From NCBI RefSeq assembly GCF_019112545.1, contig NW_025064903.1, positions 559,324 through 623,323 of the forward strand: DNA of 64,000 nucleotides. The letters run 5' to 3'. Source of the DNA: Guyanagaster necrorhizus (lineage: Eukaryota; Basidiomycota; Agaricomycetes; Agaricales; Physalacriaceae). Position 1 is the stretch's first letter, and the number at the start of each line of letters is the position of its first letter. The position numbers and the translations under genes were made by a program. Under the pieces are notes generated by a model. It made no database searches. It was given only the letters and a program-made list of their open reading frames with translations, and was not told the origin of the DNA. Below are positions 30,970-43,203 of this stretch, piece after piece.

Positions 30970-33350
30970 TGACCGAGAGATACTGGAAGACTCCCACCCT
31001 CTGGGTTTGGAGTTCGGAAGAGAATTCGACAGCTTATTCCTTGTCGAGATGGCGCAAATTGCTTCGCAGCGTATTTGGCATGCAGCAGCGTTGGAGGAGG
31101 CGCGTCGGCTTATCGCTGTCCTTGCTGCTGCATAGTGAAGGAAATGACCCGCTTGACTTACGAAAAGAAATTCCCGGAAGATAGGCGCTGCGAGGAGCTA
31201 TGTCCAGCTGGCCAAGGTATGGAGAACGTTACCTTGAAGAATGCGCTGGATTTGATGCCGAGATGGCAGAAGGGTGGAGGGACGGACTGGACGTTATTGC
31301 AGGCCAGTAGTCAATGCCGCAATGGACGCAGATAGATTCTGCAGTCCCACGGCGTCTGTTATGTATCACGGATCTCACCGGAGGCATCGTGGGTGCAACC
31401 TATCCAGCTTTTCTTTCCCTCGATAGCCATGCCTTTCATCGATACCGTCCAAGCTCGGGACGAAGAAAAGCCACAAGGTCAATCAATGGTGTTCAAAGTG
31501 ACACATTGAAGGCACCAGATGGTCTTGCAGCCAATTCCAAGCCTCTAGACATAGATGAGAATTCAGAAGCGTGTTCCTTGCCACAATTGCACTAGTTACT
31601 TCGCAGAGTATTTGGCATGCAGCAGCGTGGATTCCAGGTTGGAGGTGCGTTGATCTATCGTTGTACTTGCTATGTATTCGGGATGGGCTTCGATGTTTTA
31701 ACGGTTTTCGTGTGTGCGATATCCAAAAAGTCATCATTTCCTTACTCACAGTTGTATAGGCTGGTCTCTTCTCTGCTGTCGTCACTACATTTGTTGCCCA
31801 GACGTCACAGAGCCTTCAAGTCGACTACGGCCAGGTCACGGCGTCGCTTCTTTTCGAGCTCACCGACATCCAACGTGCGGCGGTCAATGGTTCCCTTGTG
31901 AACGACGTTCCCCGTTCTGGCCTTACTCCATTCTGAGACTTTCGTCCCGCAGCTTCCAACACGTGGGTAAATGACTGTCGTTCACCAGTCTCTCGTTCAG
32001 CCCCACTACCACACTGTTTGCTGTCTTAACGAAACAGTGGATCCATCAGTACATGACTGTCCCATCTGGCAGGCCTCGGGACAGATGTCGGGTCCATCAT
32101 TTTCGATATATGGACCCGGACAGGTTAAACTGTGATACCACCTTCGAGATTTGCAATCTTGTACAAGCTCAGTTAATGACTTTGAATCAGAAAATAATTG
32201 GCTTCGTCTGCAGACTATTGTATGGGGCTATCTGCTCAAGAGGCTTCTACTGAAGTTGGCTTCAGACCATGGTCTGATTCAAGTTTTGTTCCGTTCAATT
32301 CCCCCGTCCTACTGGTATGCCAACTATATCCCCCTTCCATCTTTCTTGGCAAGAGACGGATTGAAGATTTGTCTGACCTCCGACTCCAGAGATCAGCCAT
32401 TGTTTTCCGTCCTGGTCTCGCCGACGAATTCCCCGCACCTCAGGTTCCATGGCTATGCTTACTGTTGACCATGGCCAGCTTGCCTTCTATCTGAACGGTA
32501 ACCATTGCTGATCCTTCCATTGATATTTTTTTAGGCATGGTTATGCAAGCCATTGGGGTGTACATGGGTGTCGCTTCACCCCAGTTGTATGACAAGATAC
32601 ATTGTCTCCGACTAGGCAATCTTGCAATCGCTACGCAGTACTGAAGCTGCTGTAGCCTCGCGCTTCTTCGTCCGGCAAATGATCCTCATTGGTCCGAGTG
32701 GTGCCTGCAGGAGCTCGACACTTTTTCTGAGCACTTTGGATGGCTGCGTTTCATGGAGAAGCATGCTCGCACCATCTCGGGCTTCAGGGAATTTGTTGAA
32801 GGAGATTGCTTGGGAGACTATGGACTTCTGGGGTGAGCATCAAGCTCCGGCGAATGAAGATCAACAGCCAATGGATTTACAGCCGGCTTTGCATTCACTA
32901 CCAAAGCATTGGTATCGGCTGTGGCGGTCACGCAATAGCGGGGTGATAACGGAGGAAACGATGCCCAGCGGTGGTGATCAAGTGTGAATAGCAGATGGTG
33001 TATCCGCAGTATGAATTGACTGTCAGCCTTTCGCACACATCTATTGCTGTTCAGAACAGACAAGCTCCTTCCCTGCACTGCTGATAAACACCCCAGTTCA
33101 GTTGCATTGACTCAGACAAGCTGAGAACAACAAGAGACCAAGATTACTTATCAAAGTGGATGGAGGGATGATGGGAATGTTCGGGTCGACTTTGTTCTTC
33201 CACTGATGATCGAGTAGGTTGGTCTTTGATTCTTTCTATGATGATCACTACGGTTGTCCGCAGAGCTTTCAGGCCGACTACTGCTGTTCGTCTTCATGTC
33301 CAACACGCAACAGCTAATGGTTCTCGACGTCCATCGCTACCCAACTTCCA
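30970..33350 (+). pseudogene. Decayed DUF6535-family gene
   Basis: Scattered fragments align in order with the intact gene at 46094-49058: YEKKFPED near 31,160; AGLFSAVVTTFVAQTSQSLQ and VDYGQVTASLLFELTDIQRA from about 31,760; TVPSGRPRDRCRVHHFRYMD near 32,060; LQTIVWGYLLKRL, PPSYWYANYI, FLARDGLKICLTSDSRD at 32,200-32,400; and a C-terminal piece at 32,620-32,830. A further scrap resembling the same exon start is near 33,260-33,340. Frames shift repeatedly, stops intervene and the central part is deleted. This is a dead relative of the 46-49 kb gene. Confidence 0.7.
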
Positions 33351-33974
33351 CGGTCATGCGTATATCCCATGGTGCCTCCGAAGATGGTAAGAGGAGAGTC
33401 TGCTGAAGGGCCACCCAAGCCTGACAACTCTTTGACTCACAATTCGTCGCGCAGAAGCAAAAGAACGCGAAGACCCCGGAATTGGTGGAGCTCATTGTTG
33501 ACTCCGAGCAAGCTTTGACTACGAATTGAACTTCTCCGAAGATATGCAGGAGCTGCGACCGAATTGCGTACCAGATCCCTCGATTCGCTTTTTCGAATAC
33601 TATCCCCGCCCACCTCCCACTCGCAATGGGCCAGCACTGCAGTGAACCACCCTCGTTGCCACGCACCACCATTGATGTACCGTATAACCAATTGGCGTCC
33701 GATTTCCGGGTGCGGGGTCATGTTTTCGACGGAAAGACTTATGGTGCACTGGAACGAATCTCGTACATAGCTTTTTTTCTATACCTGTTAGAATAGTGGA
33801 CTGCCTAAATAGAACTACAAACGTCTAATAAGTGGAGGGGATACGTAGAAGGAACCATCGAACTTATAACATGCTCAGTAGGATAACTTATTGCCAACCG
33901 AATATAATACAAGGAAAAAAAAGGAAGGTGTCCCCGAGACGAGGAGAAAAATTCACATAATCACCAATCATTGT
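33351..33974. other. Downstream flank of the Galpha gene
   Basis: Short stretches look as if once coding on the plus strand (e.g. EDMQELRPNCVPDPSIRFFE near 33,540 and VPYNQLASDFRVRGHVFDGK near 33,670) but lie in different frames. I cannot assign them. Confidence 0.3.
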
Positions 33975-36179
33975 TCACATAAGATCGGCACGACGGAGGT
34001 GATTGCGAAGGATGGTTTCCTCAACTAGGACGGAGATCAGACCTCGTTACTGGTGACCAAAAAAAGAAAGAATTCGAACGACGCACCAGCTCCCAGAGTA
34101 GCCGCCGTCGACCGTGTATCAATCACAGAAGTCATATGCACATAGAACGGTCTTTGCACGGGCGAGTTCTGCCTCAAGATCTCTCGGAAGTGCTGTTGGA
34201 AGTCTTTTTTAAACATTTGATGTGCATAAGTCACTTGTTCATCAAAAACCACATTGACGACGACTGACATTTGCTAGCTGTGGTCAGATTGTTGCCGCGA
34301 TCCCCATAACTCGGTACGAAATCTCTGATCTTGACATCTCGTGCTAGTTTGGCTTGGAGGAGGTCGCATTTATTGAGGAAAAGGATTATCTGGGGAGGGG
34401 ACGGTCGGAGTTGGGTCAAGTTGTTTGGGAATGGAGAAGAGATTATACCTGTGTTTGCGAAAGGAGTTTGCAGGCGCAGACGGATTTCCAAAGCATGTAG
34501 CTGTCTTCAAGCCGGTTTACCCGACGATCTGGGGGGAAAGATGATTCAGCGCCACGCGATTAGGGAAGGTTTCACTAACCTTCTGCTAGCTTCTCATCGA
34601 AGCAGGATACTGCAACAATCTGTCAACGACGGTTGATCCACAAAAAGACAGTGCCACTTACTTGGACTTGATCGACACGAAAATGAAACGCCAATCAGCA
34701 TGTGGCCAAGTTCATAAGATTGCTACTCACGCAAGGAAGATGATCGCGTTCACTACAAACGAGGACATCAGGATCTGTTCGTAGCATAAGAGAGATGGCA
34801 TATCTCACCATCATCAAAGTATGGTTGCCACGCTGCTCGCTGATATGCAGAAGGTTACCCTGGGACGTCGACGAAGAAGAGAAGCTCTTACGCTGCTCCG
34901 AGTTCCACCCACATCATATAAGCGCCACTCTTGCCCAACGGTCCGACCTGAGTAAGATTAACGTTACCGACAGATCTACGTTTCCAAACCGAAGAGAACG
35001 CACCATGATCAAAGATGAATCTATACTCCTGCACGCCCAATGTCCGCAATCTTGCACGGATGATATCGTCGTCGGTAGGTTGGTAATTCCGGACGGCAAT
35101 ACGTTCGGCGTCGTGCAGGAAGCTAGAGGATGTTCATTGCAAAGGACAAGGGCGGAATGAAGTGAGCAGACGCACAATCCAGGAGAATCCTCGATCCTAT
35201 CCCTCCTCCTGGCAAGCATCTCTCGGATCACCGGGTCCTCCCAAATGGCCTTCATATCTTCTCTGCACCCTGCAACGACATCTGCGATCTCATCCTCGTC
35301 ATCCTTCATCTGCTGCAGAGCGTCCATCTCCGGGCGCCGCATCGCCTTGAGCTTGTCAAACGCCGTCTTCCACCCATTTCTCGCGTTTATCGAAAACTCA
35401 TTGATAGCGGGCTTATTGAATGGCGCAGCAGTCATCACATCCGTCGTCTTGAGTTCAATGGCCGCGTTTCCCAGTCTCCGCTCGAGGTCCGTCTGGATTC
35501 GGCGCAGGGGCCCGAGGCGGAGTTTGAGCAGGCGGTGGGTCTCCTTGAACTTTAGCGGCACAGTGGGGGACTCGTCGGCTGAGGAATCGTCACTGTTGTT
35601 GTCAGCGTGGGTAACGGCAGACCGGGTCATTTCCTGAGCGAGGATGTCGAGGATGTCATTGACATTCCGGACCAGGTTGAAGAAGATGACAGATTTCCAG
35701 AGCAGGCGTTCCTCGGTCCATTCTCGGCGAGCGTAGGTCAATTGGAAATCTGTGGGAAGGAGGTGAGGTTCGGAACTTGTGGCGAAGGTGGCCAAATACT
35801 TTTGAGTGTGGCTGTCTTGCCGCTCTCGCTTTGCCCTGTAGCCCAAAGAATAAGGAAATTACAAGTACGGATAGGATAGCGGACGGACCTAGTAGCAGTA
35901 GCTTGACCGGCCTCTTTTTCCGCTTCTCGAGCTCCCGTTCTTTCTGAAGCTGCTCGTCAATATCATCGCTACAATCCAAAGTCTCAGTACATTCCCCTCT
36001 GGAGCATGTGTCACTCACCTCCGTCGTTGCGCTTCTGCCTCTGCTGCCTCTCTCTGTTCTCTCTGTTCTGCCGTCTCATCAGGCGGAGGTGCCAAGGCCA
36101 ATGTTAAAGGGTCGTCCCCCTCGCACGGTATCACCGACGACGTCGTAATCACAGCAGGAGGAGTAGGAGCGACAGCCAT
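33975..36179 (-). CDS. Heterotrimeric G-protein alpha subunit, atypical basidiomycete type
   Basis: Fourteen exons on the minus strand: 36179-36019, 35968-35889, 35835-35800, 35749-35176, 35122-35004, 34947-34892, 34839-34809, 34752-34731, 34666-34662, 34609-34580, 34528-34449, 34389-34269, 34233-34087, 34024-33975. All phases agree, giving 503 residues, longer than the usual 350 because of an insert after the P-loop helix. Visible motifs: P-loop GQSESGKT (residues 81-88), switch I RARLRTLGV with Arg308 and Thr311, switch II DVGGTRSS (335-342), NKCD (404-407), and TSVIDTR in place of the TCAT loop. In canonical Galpha the residue after DVGG is the catalytic Gln; here it is Thr339, so GTP hydrolysis may be weak. 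The N-terminus lacks the MGxxxS myristoylation signal and the C-terminus (NHLRRADLM) lacks the pertussis-toxin Cys. It presumably relays a receptor signal at the plasma membrane. Exon 9 is only 5 nt long. Confidence 0.87.
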
Positions 36180-39100
36180 CAAGGGAAAGGAAGACAAAGG
36201 AAGGGGGAAGAGGGCTACTCAAGATTCAGAAACGAATACGGCGCCTTTCATCTTATTGATATTGAGCCCTTCTGCTCGAAATCAATCACGGGAGGCAGTT
36301 CACCATAACGGCCTTTTTTTCACAAACGGTTATCCGCGCGTGCCTGGATTCGGCCTCCCGGATGGGGTAATGCCTGATCATGATGCATGATCCTGATCCA
36401 CTCTGCCGGTCGTCGTTAGAGAATCCCTTCTTCACTTCAGTTCTTTGCAGGGACAGCAACGCTCGTAAGAAAAAAAAATTAGAAAGGATCACACAATACA
36501 CACCGACTCAGCGGAGCGCCCCCAGATTAAGATTGCCCACCCAAGTTGGGCCGGTCCCAACTGAATTGATCCATCCGGGCGCTCCCAAAATCCATGATGT
36601 TCGGACTAACCTCCATCTGTCAGCCCCAAGTGGATTCCCACTCTATCTCTCTCCTACTTCCATCTGCTCGCTGGCGGAATCTCATACGGATGGCACAACC
36701 CTTACATCGACAACGCGATACAGTTTGGCCTCGATCCCCCCGAACAAGTAACTAACCAACCAACTGAGGTATTTAAGTGGACCTTCATCTGAATGGCAGT
36801 GTCCATATAGGAGGCAAACTGCATTTATTACTCTTTCCCAAGCCCACATATCGTCTCGATTCTCTTAGCCTAAAACAGACTGAGACTACTCGGGCCATGG
36901 CCAGATGACCGTGACGCCGACTACCAAGGAAACCATTACCAACTGATCGTGGAACACGCGCATGCGCCGGAGGTGAGTTGGAATACCGAACTAGCCGGCC
37001 TACATTCATTTGTTTGGATTAGGAATGATATTTATCACGTTGGCACCATCGGGAGCAGAAGGGAGGGAAAGCGTAGTAGGCGTGTTACATGTGGCTAGAA
37101 GAAGTGGAGACTTGTAAAGCGTTCGCGGGAGCAGAAGGGAAGGAGAAACGATGGCTACTGAATAGGAAAGGATTTTCGGGAGATTGAGACAAGCTATCCG
37201 CTCCTTGAGCTTCATGGTGATGTATGTAAGCATTGATTCATCGCAACGTTGATCGCAAATGATTCTCCGACCTGGGTCACCAAGTGATTTTTCAGGCAAA
37301 AGTTTGCATGAAACGTTCAAGGGACCATGAATGTCCCGGGAGTAGAGATGTATTAGCTGGCGCGTGGCGCCATTGTTCATTGATGAAACAGGTCGGTGTC
37401 CATTCCTTTTCGGGAGTGGAAGGGCGGTGGTAGAGGCGGGCCTCGGTGCCATCGGCAATACCCTTACCGCGAATTTTCCGATGATGACTCTTCCTTCCTG
37501 ATATAATGACAGATTTGTGATCCTAGTCAAAAAAAAACAGTTTGTCAAACTCACCAAATTTGACGGGATAATCGAGTTGACGAAAAATTCATTCTCTTTC
37601 CGCCAATAGAGGAGAGTCGTGCGGATATCTGTCTAGCTTATCGGACCTGGGGCCTAGCTCGTCGCAGATCCGTCACAAGTAAAGAATGTACTACTTACCA
37701 GCATATGCCAGAGTCAACATCGTCGTCCCCGCCATTGAGGATGCCTTTTCCAAGGCTATACAAGGAAGGATTTCCGGAAAGACATCAGAGACCTATAACT
37801 CAAACTTTGACGGTACTTGCACAGGCTAGAAGTCTATGCACTATAGTTCATAACGTTAATCCAATTATCGGTGATTCGGAAAGAGGTACGTGCAAAATAT
37901 GGAAAATATGACAATCACTCCCATTACACAGGAGCCGTCGAAGTTCCATCGAGAGTGGTACCCCTCGTGATTCATGGTACAACGAAGTCGGCTATAGGCC
38001 GATCAAGGGCCGACTCCATCATTCCCGAGTCGACGCCCACCAGTGGTTAAAACAGAAGATTCCGAACTTCTGCGTCCTCGGGGCCATGGACTCATTGATA
38101 CGTCAGGGATCTACACAGTACACTATGAGTGGACAAGCTCGTAAGTATTGTGGATCCGATTCGGTGGAAATTTCCATCGGGGAGGACATACAGTCGTTTT
38201 AAAGAATCGCGGCAGCGTGACTAGAGCATGATGCTGCGTCGCGACTCCTTCGTAGTCCGCTTGACTCACTAGAGTTCCATTGACCTGTCAGACGTATCAC
38301 AAGGAGGACATACACCTGAGCTTGCCAACAGGATGCGCACACAAACCCTCCCTGGCACTTGATTCGATCTACGGCTGCAGAGTTAGTGAATTGCAGAAGA
38401 AGAGGGGAAGGGAGGCGAGCCAGAGAGTTGGTGCCATGTCTGTACCTCGTTCCTAAAATTCTGGTAATGTCAGGGATGTACTTCACATGCAATTCATACA
38501 TTGAAGGTACATACACACATTGCGGAGTTAGCACGGTTGATCGATGCAAATCATCCTTAGGCCGCCGGGCCGTCCATGTCAATAACTAAAGGTCCCTAGA
38601 TTATACCCTACAAAGCCAGATCACGATTCAGCCAAAATCGTACTTCAGGACGGGACCCACCGATGCGAAATTTTTGTCGAACCCTGTTACCAATGCATAA
38701 AATCGCACAATGACGACTCGGGATCTGGAATCATAGGGTGCAATCTGTCCTAATACCAATTCTTCCCCACATGCCGGACGCGTAGATATTCATCTATTCC
38801 GGTAATGAGAGGGCCGAAGGGAATGCCGACGGCTCGAATGAAATTGGTATTCGTCATGCATGGAAAAAACGAATTCGCATTCGGACTGTTCCGAGAATTC
38901 AACTGGAGTGGGACTTAAAAAGGTGCGAAGGCAGGCGAGGGGCTCGGAGTGTTGGACCGTCGACGGGGACCTAGGATTTAGAATACGAAGCAAATGCAGA
39001 TTCCTTAATCTGATGGTGGTTTTATTTGTCTGCGGAGCTGTGAAAAACCTGGACGGTCGAACCAAGAAGGTTGTACACGCACTAAAAGACTCGCATCATC

Positions 39101-39949
39101 GCACGCTTGATGTCGATGGCACCGTCGACGACCAGGACAAAACATCAGGGTCTCACGGGGCCCAAGGGACCAGGAAGGCACTGGTCCTTTGATGCAGGCA
39201 TATCATTACAGCCTACGAACCGCAAAGGAAAGACATGGGACAAGCAAACTTGCGGTTGCGCCCACACCCTCAGAAACTAAAGGAGGGACTGAAATGGTCC
39301 CTCCGGCCTAACACTCGCAGCGCGTCATCGCGTCATCATCTGATGTTTGAGCGGTGGCCAGTAACAGGCATATACCTGGACATGGAGACGGATAAGGAAC
39401 TCGGAGATGTGTAGAAGGGACACCGAGCTGATGGAGTGCTAATCTGAGCGCCCACATCGGAAGGGATGTCATAGACTTCGTCCGTGTCCAGCTGATCCTC
39501 GATTAAGAGGTCATGAAAGCAGCTGGGCCAGCCTTGGGGAACGTGTTTAGGCTTGAACTGGTTGCTTGGAGTGATCCTTCGAGAGGTGCTGGGAGAACGG
39601 TGATGCCGGAGTGCTGGCATTGGAGGCTAGTGTATTGCATGAGCGACGCGGACGACCCAAGTATTGGCCAGTACGAAGGTACTGATGAGTTCGTGTACGG
39701 CATCATATCACGATGGCTATCGCCCTCATACATTATCTATTCAGCAGCAGAGAGCCTCGAAGCCATTGAGATTTGATTGCATCCGTTTTCTCTGACGTCT
39801 GAGCGGGTATACAATGTTATTGAGTTGATGTATACGCCCATTTTAGTGCTGAGATCGGGAAATTTGGAGCCCGCATTGACACATTCATAAAGATACCTTA
39901 GACCATCAACTTAGACAATGTTGCGCGAAACCAGACTCGTAAGAGACTC
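36180..39949. other. Gene-poor stretch, 3.8 kb
   Basis: No ORF here shows a domain or convincing exon structure. The longest, 183 codons at 37006-37557 (minus), has no recognisable feature. The first few hundred bases upstream of the Galpha start should hold its promoter. The rest may be decayed repeats or lineage-specific sequence. Confidence 0.4.
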
Positions 39950-41040
39950 ACAATTTTGAGTACAGTAACAGAGACTCCTTACTATCATAGATCACAAGGT
40001 TGTTACATTACAGTTCATATGGATACTTCATATGGATACCTGTCAATGCCACGGATCAGATCAGGCAGACCATGCACAAAGCTTACACTCACGTTCTCGA
40101 AAAGACGGTCAGCGACTTCAACGTGGCACGCACACGGTGGCTCAGAGATAGAGGAACCTGCCCTGCCACATTTTGCACCTTGAACACATTTACCATGTCT
40201 ACTTCGTGGACTGGGTCATGCTCGATCCAGGCATGCACACAGCCTGGCCATAAGGTTAGCAGCTAATCGACAAAGGAAATGGAGATAAACACCCGTCGAC
40301 TTCCCCGCACAGCTGCCCAAAATACTCTCCGTTAGTAAGATCTCTTTCTTCGCCTTCTCCCCGGCTATGCATAATTTCATACATTTCACATCAAGAGGAA
40401 CGGCGAACACGTCGTCCCATCTCGTCAGCACCGTCGCTCTCCTCCTCCCGCGTGCCCACGCCAGGGGAAACATCCACCTGCACCTCTCTACCAGCTCAGA
40501 GCTCACTAAACCATCCTCGATGAGCTTTTGCAACAGAATCTCATACTTGGGAGCAGAGGCAATACGCCACAGTGGAAGTGACCATGGCAAGCCATTAAGC
40601 AGCAGAAGGTCCATGCCCGTACCGGTGTCGCACGCGTTCGCAAGACTAAACCGCACCTCCCCTGACAAAGAGTCGTGTTGGTGGTAATAGAAGAATCCCT
40701 CTGTCCTTGGAGGAAATACAAGATACTTTGAAGACACATGCACATCCGTGGCGTAGTGGACCTGGAACCAGCATTTTTTCCTCTTCACGATGGTCTGAAT
40801 GCAAGGCCTTTTGAAGAAGGAGAGATCGTGAATATCGGTATCCTTGATGCGTACAACGTCCAATGTCGAGATGATGTGGTTGTCACCGCGAGTCCAGATG
40901 TATTCTGGCTAGAAAAAGTTGGTTATATGCGTCAAAAGAGAAAAGTAGACCGTAACCCGAAACCTATGCGTGAAGAGAGGTGCCTGCGAGGAATAAAATG
41001 GATAGCACTGTAAGGTCGAGATATACGAAGGCACTGGAAT
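39950..41040 (-). repeat. Arm B of the inverted duplication (partner 23270-24405)
   Basis: Reverse-complement match to arm A across coding and flanking sequence. A short internal duplication (CATATGGATAC, about 40,016-40,038) is present only here. Confidence 0.8.
40216..40866 (-). pseudogene. Duplicated gene of unknown family, arm B
   Basis: It encodes about 215 residues nearly identical to the arm A protein (RIKDTDIHDLSFFKRPCIQT, KYLVFPPRTEGFFYYHQHDS, LLQKLIEDGLVSSELVERC). The upstream exon again lacks the ATG (ATTCCAGTGCC where the 42 kb copy has ATGCCAGGACC), and the segment corresponding to arm A's second exon start is altered (GGTGACAACC for GGCCGCGACC). Probably not functional as it stands. 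Confidence 0.5.
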
Positions 41041-42517
41041 CCAGGGAGAGGCTGGCGATGAGGAATCTGGGGGGAGGACTCATGAGAAGAGGCGCTTGCT
41101 GCGACCATTTAATTTTGAACTCCGACAAAATCTCGATATGGCACGATCACGTGTAACCGTCGCGACCGAACCTGCGCTGTGAACTACATTAATACTTTAC
41201 TGTGAGAGAAAGAGTGTCTCTAGCTCGTCTCAAGGAAGAAGTCTATAAATATGAAAGGGTGGTAGGTCCTCTCCCTCCTCGCTTGTAGTCAGGGGTACTT
41301 ATTGCTCCCAGAGCTTGATGAGACTCCAGCGACATTTGGGATTTTGGGCCGAGAAGATGGATGGTTATGGGGCTAGGGATATGTAAGCCGCTCCATTCCG
41401 TAGCTAATAATGACTAATTCAGTACTCAAAACCAACGATCTTGTACTTTTTCCTGTTATATGCCTGCGCTAAATTCGTCGAATTGATCTTCATGGCTCTT
41501 CGATAATGTTTTGTAGCCTCTTGTTTGTACGTCGTGACTTGTGAACATTATTTCACTGAATTCTATGACTATCCACTCATTGTGACCTCTAGATGTATTA
41601 AACACCTTCCAGGCGCTCATTGTCCAATTGATTGCATCCCCACTCGAATGTTATTGGAAAAGTATACAATTTTCAATGTCTCCCGTGTGCTTTCTTTGTA
41701 TCTGGAATATACATTTTCCGGCTTTCGTCTCCAATTTTCCGCCGTGCAATCATTGTGAATCCTTTTCTTCCGGCGGCGTGGACTCAACTGATTCGCGCAC
41801 GTTGTAAAATAGCCTTTGTGATTGATCTTGTCGTGTGGTGGGCCATCAAGCTGGCCCCGTACCATGCAACCTTTGATGTTTCACTGAGCGTTGTACTAGT
41901 GCTGTTAATGGCCGCCCAAATAAGCATCTCTGATCGCTTCATACCTATTAACTAAAGTTTGGTTGTATCCTAGTTATCCCAAGGAGTATGTATCGGCCTT
42001 GAATTAGCCAAAAGCATCGAGCTTGTCATTACCACTGGAGTGAATTCGTCTGTCTGGCAGTCAGTCAGGAAGATACTTTCGTCGGCTCCGAGACGTACCC
42101 CGGAAACCAATGCCCAAAGAGAGGTGTCGGCAAAAAATGAGACAGATAGCACAGTAAAGTCGACAATGTACGAGGGTCCTGGCATCCATGGAGAGGCTGG
42201 CGCTGAATATGGGGATGGGACTCATTAGAAGAGGCGCGTGCAGCGAGTGGTAAGGGATGGACCCGAAGAATTTCAATTTAGACAAATTATTTTAAAATTG
42301 GACAAATTGGGACAAATTGTCTTCATGTCACGTTCACGTGTACCCGTCGCGAGGATTGCGCAAAGTACGCGAGTCGCGGCCGCGACGTGCAATCGGCTTC
42401 TCTCGATGTAAAATGACGCACGACCATGCAAATGCCTAGCGATCCCACCATCCAAAGAAAGATAATAGACCATCATTTGCTTATAGTCCTACGTCCGGGG
42501 GTTACACTTTTATTTTA
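41041..42517. other. Repeat-derived region with a third partial copy of the duplicated gene
   Basis: Minus-strand sequence at about 42,000-42,260 starts ATGCCAGGACCCTCGTACAT and encodes MPGPSYIVDFTVLSVSFF, matching the first exon of the 23 kb and 40 kb copies, then diverges. A short tandem repeat of GGACAAATTG-like units lies at about 42,280-42,322. A 41,632-41,955 ORF with hydrophobic segments is unsupported. Confidence 0.4.
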
Positions 42518-42787
42518 TTGTTAAATTGGATGAAGTTCCTCGCTATCCAGGAACCTTTAGTCTCCGCCAGCATTACTGAGCCCATGTTCTGCCGGACTAT
42601 CGCATACACTCTTCCCGTCCTGATCGATATGTGGATCTACTTTAATGACGGACTCACGGTCCAGTCCTACCAACGCCGCCTTCTCGAAGCGTTGGCGTAC
42701 CACGTTCCCAAACTGATTCTGCAGATGTCAAAGGATTTCAACCAAACTTACATGGCTTTCAATATCACTGATCTAGTCCCCCTCTAA
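42518..42787 (+). CDS. Hypothetical small ORF
   Basis: 89 codons with even, protein-like composition (EPMFCRTIAYTLPVLIDMWI, YQRRLLEALAYHVPKLILQM). There is no domain and no visible splice partner, so it may be an exon of an unrecognised or decayed gene. Nothing can be assigned in 42,788-43,203. Confidence 0.25.
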   Translation: MLNWMKFLAIQEPLVSASITEPMFCRTIAYTLPVLIDMWIYFNDGLTVQSYQRRLLEALAYHVPKLILQMSKDFNQTYMAFNITDLVPL

Positions 42788-43203
42788 GTCGCACATGGAA
42801 GTAAATTCTCTGCTTGTCCAAGGGGAAGATGTCTTGTTCGTTCCCCCATCGTCGCCAGTGACCACTAGTTAGACAACTCTCCTCAAAATAATCCCCGACG
42901 TGTATCAAGACATACAGCTTCAGGCATCTATTATCTTCTGTATCTTATTATCTAACCTCTTCATACCTTGTTGTGTATATCTTGTGCAACAGTCATTGCC
43001 GTACGGTTCACCAAGGTTATGCAATTCTTTCTGGAATTGGAATCGTGTTATTGTGGATTTGCTTACCTGCGAAGAGAATTACAGCGCGGCCGAAATACGT
43101 GGACATTCACTGAAGTTCGCAGTCGCTTGTCAATATACAATGATGGCCTTTGAGTGGGGATGGGGGAGACTCGTCTCCGCTATATTGAGTTTTCGGGATT
43201 AGT

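Noticed and set aside
37006..37557. 183-codon minus-strand ORF
   Set aside because: No domain, no signal or membrane pattern, no splice partners and no relative in the window. I could not separate it from chance.
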